From: Clostridiaceae bacterium
GTDB taxonomy: Bacteria > Bacillota > Clostridia > Oscillospirales > Acutalibacteraceae
Assembly (NCBI GenBank): GCA_904501675.1
Contig: CAJGCL010000061.1
Location: 1 to 11,656, forward strand
Reading direction: 5' to 3'
DNA length: 11,656 nucleotides
Shown piece by piece: positions 7,151 to 11,656 of the stretch (the first letter of the stretch is position 1; every line of letters begins with the position of its first letter). The translations under genes and the position numbers were made by a program. The notes below the pieces were generated by a model that did not search any database, was not told where the DNA came from, and was given only the letters and a program-made list of their open reading frames with translations.

Positions 7151-7996
7151 TTACATTAATACATCGGGGATTTCCTTGCGGAGCTTTTTGTGAGCCCAGA
7201 TTGAAAGGAAAGCCATAATTAAATACCAGCAAACAAAATACAAAAGTCGTTTTGGTTCTTCAAAGAACCACACATGATTTACAAAACAGTTTCTGTAACC
7301 GTAGCAAAGGAAGGTTACAGGATTTACCATCATAAGGCTGTAAACCAACTCTGAATCTCTTACATTCTCAATATTCCAAAGAATACCTGAGAGCCAGAAA
7401 ACAGCTATATTAAATGATTTTACAAGATTAGAGAAATCCTTGCTCATTGCAGATACAAGACCCGCAAAAAGAGCCCACGCATTAAAGAAAAGGAACATTA
7501 AAATTGTATAAATAGGAAGTTGAAGAAGATAAACTGTTGGAGGATAGCCTGCTATCCAGAAAATAAGAACAACAGCAAGAGCTATTATAACATGGACAAA
7601 AAGCTTCGAAAGATTTGTGAATGTAGGAATTGTTGTAACAGGATACTTCATTTTTGTAACAAGGTAGCTGTACTTTCTGATACACTCTGTACCACCTGTT
7701 ATTGCCTCACTCATAAAAAACCACGGGATAATACCGCAAATAAGCCAAAGTATGTATGGATAGCCGTTAACATCTCCGCCTTGACGAAGACCTACAGCGA
7801 TAGCAAACCAATAAACAAAAATATTAACAATTGGTTTGATTATTGCCCAAGCCCATCCTAATGCTGCACCTGTATAAGTTTTTTTCAAATCAGCAACAGA
7901 AAGCTTAAATACCTGTGGAATATTTTCAAAATGCTCTTTGAAATTAAGCGTTATATTATCAATATAGCTTTTAATTAAGCCTGTTGATTTACTCAC
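7151..7996 (-). CDS. ABC-2 type permease for polysaccharide/teichoic acid export (TagG/RfbD-like)
   Basis: This 281-residue integral membrane protein has about six hydrophobic segments. The first cytoplasmic stretch (VFKLSVADLKKTYTGAALGW) is of the type found in ABC-2 exporters of O-antigen and teichoic acid. The C-terminal motif NPVTFLCYGYRN matches the NPxTxxxxxYR pattern of that family. It forms the membrane channel and the next gene supplies the ATPase. The GTG start at 7996 is supported by GGAGGGG (8004-8010) seven bases upstream, and no better ATG is nearby. It starts 20 bases after the GH43 gene ends. Bacillus TagG and E. coli Wzm have similar lengths. I infer that it exports a wall or capsular glycan, whose identity is not visible. 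Confidence 0.9.
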   Translation of the reverse strand: MSKSTGLIKSYIDNITLNFKEHFENIPQVFKLSVADLKKTYTGAALGWAWAIIKPIVNIFVYWFAIAVGLRQGGDVNGYPYILWLICGIIPWFFMSEAITGGTECIRKYSYLVTKMKYPVTTIPTFTNLSKLFVHVIIALAVVLIFWIAGYPPTVYLLQLPIYTILMFLFFNAWALFAGLVSAMSKDFSNLVKSFNIAVFWLSGILWNIENVRDSELVYSLMMVNPVTFLCYGYRNCFVNHVWFFEEPKRLLYFVCWYLIMAFLSIWAHKKLRKEIPDVLM

Positions 7997-8016
7997 GGGT
8001 TTTCCCCTCCGTAAAA

Positions 8017-8868
8017 TTATTTTTCAATCTTTAATGTATCTCCTGTTTCCTTTATTTCAAAGAAAGCAGGTTTTTCAAACAAGGTTGTATTAGGGCAATG
8101 AAGAGTAAGCCACAATTTCTGGTCAAGCCCTTTAAAAATCATACCGTGTCCGCCATCATCTGTAAAAAGAGGCTCCAAATGATGCCATTTACCTAAAACA
8201 GAATCATTGTCCGAGGTTGCTATACATTGAAGATAATTATCGTCAATACTTGTAGACCATATCATAAGAAGTTTACCTGTTGAGGTTTTGTAAAAGAATG
8301 GTCCGTCTGTTACATTATGGCAACTCTCGCTTGCTTCTCTTTTAATAAATGAGCCCGCATCAAAAAGCTCTATGGGTTGAGTTGCTACCTCTGTTAAATC
8401 CTCGCTGAGCTCTACGACACATACTGTTCCGTTAAGAATCTGCGTATGCTCATGGCAGAAGACGCAATATATTTTACCATTTTCTTCGTAGAGGGTTCCA
8501 TCAAGGCACTCCCAGCCATCAGGAGTAACAGAGCCTTTTGAATGTGGCAAAAACTCGCCTTCAGGACTCTCGCTTTTTAAAATATATGTACCTCTCAAAC
8601 CGTCAGGCTTAGTAAAGGTTGCAAGCATATAGTAGCTGTTACCTACCTTATGCACCTCAGGAGCCCAATTGACTTCTCTGTTATAGCCGTGCTTTTCGGA
8701 ATTGAAAACCTCAATAGGCTCAGACCAATTTTCAAGGTCTGTTCCAATATAAACATCAAAACCTCTTGTTTTTCTACCAAAATCAGCAGCACGAGTACCA
8801 TACATATAATACTTTCCATTTTCAACAAGAACAAAAGGGTCCCTTATGTTGATTTCTGAATTTTTCAT
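8017..8868 (-). CDS. Glycoside hydrolase family 43-like protein, intracellular
   Basis: This 283-residue five-bladed beta-propeller protein resembles GH43 enzymes, which act on alpha-L-arabinofuranosides, beta-xylosides or galactans by inversion. The expected general base is D10 in IRDPF. WAPEV (68-72) is a GH43 landmark. D123 in LDGTLY fits the pKa-modulating Asp. H241 in GGHGM fits the conserved core His. The position where GH43 enzymes usually have the acid Glu (EGP) reads TDGP, so Asp188 is there. There is no signal peptide, so the protein should be cytoplasmic and would act on imported or internal oligosaccharides. The ATG at 8868 overlaps the alr stop as ATGA, indicating translational coupling. 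The permease follows 20 bases later. A GH43-fold protein between a racemase and a glycan exporter is unusual and may hint at a role in surface-glycan turnover, but that is inference. Confidence 0.85.
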   Translation of the reverse strand: MKNSEINIRDPFVLVENGKYYMYGTRAADFGRKTRGFDVYIGTDLENWSEPIEVFNSEKHGYNREVNWAPEVHKVGNSYYMLATFTKPDGLRGTYILKSESPEGEFLPHSKGSVTPDGWECLDGTLYEENGKIYCVFCHEHTQILNGTVCVVELSEDLTEVATQPIELFDAGSFIKREASESCHNVTDGPFFYKTSTGKLLMIWSTSIDDNYLQCIATSDNDSVLGKWHHLEPLFTDDGGHGMIFKGLDQKLWLTLHCPNTTLFEKPAFFEIKETGDTLKIEK

Positions 8869-10013
8869 ATATTTACTCTTTCCCCATTTTTATATTGAAG
8901 AATTGTAACACGCTTCTGGAACTGACAGACAACCTCATAGTTTATTGTATTTGTAAGGTTTGCAATTTCTTCTGCGGTAATTTCATTTTCTCCGTCTTTA
9001 CCGAGAATTGTAACCTCATCGCCTACATTAACGTCAGAAAGCCGGGTTACATCTACCATAAGCTGATCCATACAAACTCTACCGATAACATTTGCAAACT
9101 GATCATTTATAATTACTCTGCCTATATTTGAAAGGCTTCTCGAATATCCATCTGCATATCCGATACAAACAGTAGCAATTCTTGTTCTGCCTTTTGTAAA
9201 ATACGTGTGGCCGTAGCTTACGCCACTACCTTCAGGCACTTCTTTGATATGGGTAATATGGCTAACAACTCTCATGGCAGGCATCAGGTCAACAGAACCA
9301 TCTTTAACACATTCATCAGGATAAAGCCCGTAAAGAACAATACCCATACGCACCATATCAAATTGTTCATCGCAGGTGAGAAGCCCTGCACTATTGGACA
9401 TATGCTTTATTGGAATAGTTATTCCTCGATTTTCAAGAGCTTTTATAAAATCTTTAAAAACCTGCAATTGCTTATTTGTTGTTGACCTGTCTTCACAATC
9501 AGCGCAGGCATAGTGGCTGAAGATACCCTCAATGTATATATTAGGAAGATCATTTATACGTTTAACAACCTCAACGCTTTCGTCATTACAGAAGAAGCCT
9601 ATACGGGACATACCTGTATCAACCGCAATATGAACACGAGCAATCTTATTGAGTCGTACCGCTGCTTTAGAAAGCTCAACGGCGTCATCGTAGTTGAAAA
9701 TAGTCTGAGTAAGCTCGTTTTGAATAAGTGTTTCGTAGAGATACGGTGATGTATACGAAAGAACAAGAACAGGCTTTTCAACTCCTGCCTCGCGGAGCTC
9801 TACAGCCTCCATAAGCTCTGCAATACCAAAATAATCTACTTTATCCTGAATAGCTTTACTTACGCCAACTGCACCATGGCCGTAGGCATCTGCTTTAACT
9901 ATTGCAAGAGTTAAAACATCTTTCTTTAATTTAGATTTCAATTGAGATAGATTATGCTCTATTGCATCTATAGAAACCTCTGCAAAAGTTCTGTAATATT
10001 CCTTATTTCTCAC
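8865..10013 (-). CDS. alr: Alanine racemase
   Basis: This 382-residue, PLP-dependent fold-III alanine racemase interconverts L- and D-alanine. It supplies D-alanine for peptidoglycan and, where present, for teichoic acid D-alanylation. The PLP lysine is K40 in VKADAYGHG, and the second catalytic base is Y267 in GVSYGHTY. R137 in DTGMSRIGF, the CMDQLMVD motif (314-321) and the C-terminal NYEVVCQFQKRV also fit the family. Length is normal. The GTG start at 10013 is preceded by AGGTG at 10021-10025, seven bases upstream. It leads the minus-strand operon behind an extended -10 promoter and overlaps the GH43 gene by four bases. In spore formers, Alr paralogues can also be spore-associated, converting the germinant L-alanine. 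A link with sporulation here is possible but unsupported. Confidence 0.96.
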   Translation of the reverse strand: MRNKEYYRTFAEVSIDAIEHNLSQLKSKLKKDVLTLAIVKADAYGHGAVGVSKAIQDKVDYFGIAELMEAVELREAGVEKPVLVLSYTSPYLYETLIQNELTQTIFNYDDAVELSKAAVRLNKIARVHIAVDTGMSRIGFFCNDESVEVVKRINDLPNIYIEGIFSHYACADCEDRSTTNKQLQVFKDFIKALENRGITIPIKHMSNSAGLLTCDEQFDMVRMGIVLYGLYPDECVKDGSVDLMPAMRVVSHITHIKEVPEGSGVSYGHTYFTKGRTRIATVCIGYADGYSRSLSNIGRVIINDQFANVIGRVCMDQLMVDVTRLSDVNVGDEVTILGKDGENEITAEEIANLTNTINYEVVCQFQKRVTILQYKNGERVNI

Positions 10014-10057
10014 CGTATATCACCTGCCTCAGGGCACATTTTCACATATATAGTTTT

Positions 10058-10086
10058 ATAATACCACATTCTTCATAAATAAACAA
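10058..10086 (-). promoter_or_regulatory. Extended -10 promoter for the alr operon
   Basis: Read on the minus strand, the -35 box is TTGTTT (10086-10081), with a 17-bp spacer and -10 box TATTAT (10063-10058) preceded by TGG, an extended -10. Initiation is expected near 10051, leaving a leader of about 38 bases before the GTG. No riboswitch-like structure fits in such a short leader. Confidence 0.75.
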
Positions 10087-10090
10087 TAGT

Positions 10091-10111
10091 TGTTACATTT
10101 TTGATACATTT
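10091..10111. repeat. Two 10-bp direct repeats one helical turn apart in the divergent promoter region
   Basis: TGTTACATTT (10091-10100) and TGATACATTT (10102-10111) differ at one base and are spaced 11 bp, start to start. They sit just upstream of the alr -35 box and 24 bp before the -35 of the M23 gene, a good position for a shared activator or repressor. On the minus strand they read TGTATC-N5-TGTAAC. This is one base away from the WalR (YycF) direct-repeat consensus known from Bacillus. Regulation by WalR is inference. Confidence 0.4.
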
Positions 10112-10134
10112 AAAATTTATTAATTGTTTTTCTA

Positions 10135-10163
10135 TTGTTAATAGGATGTAAGTGTGGTATAAT
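10135..10163 (+). promoter_or_regulatory. Extended -10 promoter for the M23 peptidase and rlmH
   Basis: The -35 box is TTGTTA (10135-10140), with a 17-bp spacer and a perfect TATAAT (10158-10163) preceded by TGG, an extended -10. Initiation is expected near 10170, giving a leader of about 23 bases before ATG 10193. The bases around the -10 (GTGGTATAAT) nearly equal those of the divergent alr promoter (GTGGTATTAT). Confidence 0.8.
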
Positions 10164-10192
10164 TATTTAAATATTTTTTAAGTAGGTATTAA

Positions 10193-11539
10193 ATGAACTT
10201 TTTTGACAAACTTTATGATTGCATTACAAGTTTAGGCGTTATGCCCAAAGCTCTTGTAATCGGATTTTTCAGAAAAGCCCTTAACGTTGTAAAAGGCATT
10301 TTAAAATTTAATAAAGCTTCGTTTTCCTCTGCTAAGATTTTTCTCAGGAGAGCTTTTGTTGTTGTGCTTATTTGTGCAGTTGTTTCAAGTTCAATTTACT
10401 TTGCGAATGCAAACAGCAACAAGGTTGATGCTATTTGCATAAAAGTAGGAGATGAAACAATAGGCTACACAAACAGCCAGACTGAAGCAGATGTTGCTAA
10501 AGCTTACGCTTTAAAGGTTTTAGGTTCTAAGGATTTTGAGCAGATAAATGAATCTGAAGCAAAGGTACAGGCACACAAACTTAAAACAGCAACCGCTATA
10601 AGCGACCTTATAATTAAAGAGCTTGGAGATGGACTTATACCTGTTTACGAAATTTACATTGATGATGAGTTCATTGGCGCTGTAACAGACCCCAAGAAAG
10701 CCCGAGAGAGCATTGATAATGTTTACCTTCTCGCAAAAAAGCTCTATCCCAACTCAACTGTTTCTTTTTCTCAGAGCGTAAGGCTCATACAGTCATACTA
10801 CGCTCAGGATAGCAAAAAAATTCTTTCTACTGATGAGCTTCAGGCTGTACTTAACAACAAAATAAAAATTCTTTATGCTCAGTGTGAAAAGGCATATGCT
10901 GATACTGCATTTGAAACTGTTGAAGTACAAACAAACAAACTCTTTATGGGAGATAGCCGTATAAGGCGTGCAGGCGCAAATGGTAAAGAATACAATATAA
11001 ACCTCGTTACTTATATTGATAACCAGAAGGTTTATTCCGAAGAGCTTATGAGCTTTGCTATCACTCCCCCTGTTTCACAGATTGTTGAAAGAGGCATAAG
11101 GGCAAACAGCCTTTCTATGGGCTCATACACTGTCATTCAGACTACAGGTATGTTCTGTTGGCCTGTTGTTGATTTATACACTGTAACATCGCCATTTGGC
11201 CACAGAAGCCTTGGTTACCACAGAGGCATTGATATTTCAGGTGCAAACGCTTCAGGTAAGCTTATTGTTGCAGGTGCATCAGGTACAGTCACAGAAGCAG
11301 GTTGGAACACAGGCGGTTACGGCAACTTCGTGGTAATCAGCCACGGCAACGGCGTAGAAACACTTTACGCTCATATGCTTGATAATTCAATTATGGTAAG
11401 TGCAGGCGATGTTGTACAAAAAGGACAGACCATAGGCAGAGTTGGTAACACAGGCTATTCTTTTGGTGCACATCTTCACTTTGAAGTAAGGGTAAACGGT
11501 AACAGATTAGACCCTGCTCCGTTTTTAGGTTTACAATAA
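10193..11539 (+). CDS. Membrane-anchored G5 domain / M23 peptidoglycan endopeptidase
   Basis: This 448-residue envelope protein would cut peptide cross-links in peptidoglycan. A cytoplasmic N-terminal stretch of about 50 residues precedes one transmembrane segment (about 53-73), so the rest faces outside. Residues about 80-230 form a poorly conserved spacer. Residues about 235-302 look like a G5 domain, proposed to bind cell-wall amino sugars. Residues about 325-445 are a LytM-type M23 metallopeptidase. Zinc and catalytic residues are all present: H343 and D347 (HRGID), H394 (LYAHM), H427 and H429 (HLHFE). An active enzyme is therefore expected, unlike degenerate LytM regulators. The ATG at 10193 has AGTAGG (10181-10186) six bases upstream and follows a strong promoter. 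The TAA overlaps the rlmH ATG by one base. No LysM domain was recognised, although clostridial G5/M23 proteins often have one. It could serve wall growth or sporulation (engulfment); the vegetative-type promoter favours growth. Confidence 0.92.
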   Translation: MNFFDKLYDCITSLGVMPKALVIGFFRKALNVVKGILKFNKASFSSAKIFLRRAFVVVLICAVVSSSIYFANANSNKVDAICIKVGDETIGYTNSQTEADVAKAYALKVLGSKDFEQINESEAKVQAHKLKTATAISDLIIKELGDGLIPVYEIYIDDEFIGAVTDPKKARESIDNVYLLAKKLYPNSTVSFSQSVRLIQSYYAQDSKKILSTDELQAVLNNKIKILYAQCEKAYADTAFETVEVQTNKLFMGDSRIRRAGANGKEYNINLVTYIDNQKVYSEELMSFAITPPVSQIVERGIRANSLSMGSYTVIQTTGMFCWPVVDLYTVTSPFGHRSLGYHRGIDISGANASGKLIVAGASGTVTEAGWNTGGYGNFVVISHGNGVETLYAHMLDNSIMVSAGDVVQKGQTIGRVGNTGYSFGAHLHFEVRVNGNRLDPAPFLGLQ

Positions 11540-11656
11540 TGAACACTACTGTTATTTGCTTAGGCAAACTCAAAGAGAAGTATCTAAGAGATGCTATTGA
11601 TGAATATTCTAAAAGACTTTCCCTATACGGAAAACTGGATATAATTGAGCTTAACC
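11539..11656 (+). CDS. rlmH: 23S rRNA pseudouridine-1915 N3-methyltransferase, N-terminal part (cut by window end)
   Basis: The 39 codons present read as the start of RlmH (YbeA, SPOUT family): TTVICLGKLKEKYLRDAIDEY and onward match the family's conserved opening. RlmH is a cytoplasmic dimer that methylates m3-pseudouridine 1915 in helix 69 of 23S rRNA, using S-adenosylmethionine on assembled ribosomes. The full protein is about 155-160 residues, so roughly a quarter is visible and the SAM-binding knot lies beyond the window. The ATG at 11539 shares its A with the preceding TAA (TAATG). There is no separate promoter, so expression should depend on the M23 transcript and on translational coupling. 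Confidence 0.93.
   Translation, partial: MNTTVICLGKLKEKYLRDAIDEYSKRLSLYGKLDIIELN

Noticed and set aside
6400..7996. Possible antibiotic or bacteriocin ABC exporter
   Set aside because: The YSSGM signature and NPVTF...GYRN permease motif belong to the polysaccharide/teichoic acid export family, and no peptide precursor or immunity gene is present.

Overview
The window looks like chromosomal DNA of a spore-forming, low-GC Gram-positive bacterium of the class Clostridia, perhaps a gut Oscillospirales or Ruminococcaceae relative. The basis is a dipicolinate synthase gene (needed only for endospores), strong AGGAGG-type ribosome sites, intrinsic terminators with U-tracts, AT-leaning coding sequence, and an M23/G5 envelope hydrolase next to rlmH. 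I see no phage, IS element, CRISPR array, tRNA or rRNA. The genes appear intact, apart from those cut by the window edges.

Layout, left to right. (1) The tail of what is probably dpaA overlaps dpaB/spoVFB (21-596, +), which ends at a strong hairpin. (2) A consensus promoter (669-697), a yybP-ykoY manganese riboswitch (about 704-796) and its expression-platform terminator (785-819) precede a PII-type Ca2+/Mn2+ P-type ATPase (864-3545, +). A terminator follows it at 3559-3591. (3) A tandem array of three paralogous endonuclease/exonuclease/phosphatase (EEP) fold enzymes lies at 3629-4624, 4665-5573 and 5584-6345 (+). The first two have an N-terminal membrane anchor and the third has none. (4) A bidirectional terminator at 6359-6395 separates this array from a convergent minus-strand operon. 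In transcription order that operon is alr (alanine racemase), a GH43-family protein, an ABC-2 permease and a polysaccharide-export-type ATPase. It is driven by a promoter at 10058-10086. (5) A divergent, closely matching promoter (10135-10163) drives a membrane-anchored G5/M23 peptidoglycan endopeptidase (10193-11539, +). Its stop codon overlaps the start of rlmH (11539 onward, cut by the window end).

How the genes fit together. The left part concerns spore DPA synthesis and export of divalent metal under Mn2+ riboswitch control. The right part is envelope-related: D-alanine supply, a two-component surface-glycan exporter and a peptidoglycan hydrolase face each other across one 179-bp regulatory region. 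The least understood part is the EEP triplet, whose substrate cannot be read from sequence. I found no clearly new defence or mobile system. The most interesting items are the differently localised EEP triplet, the alr-GH43-exporter operon, the Glu-to-Asp change at the presumed GH43 acid, and the paired divergent promoters with an 11-bp-spaced direct repeat.
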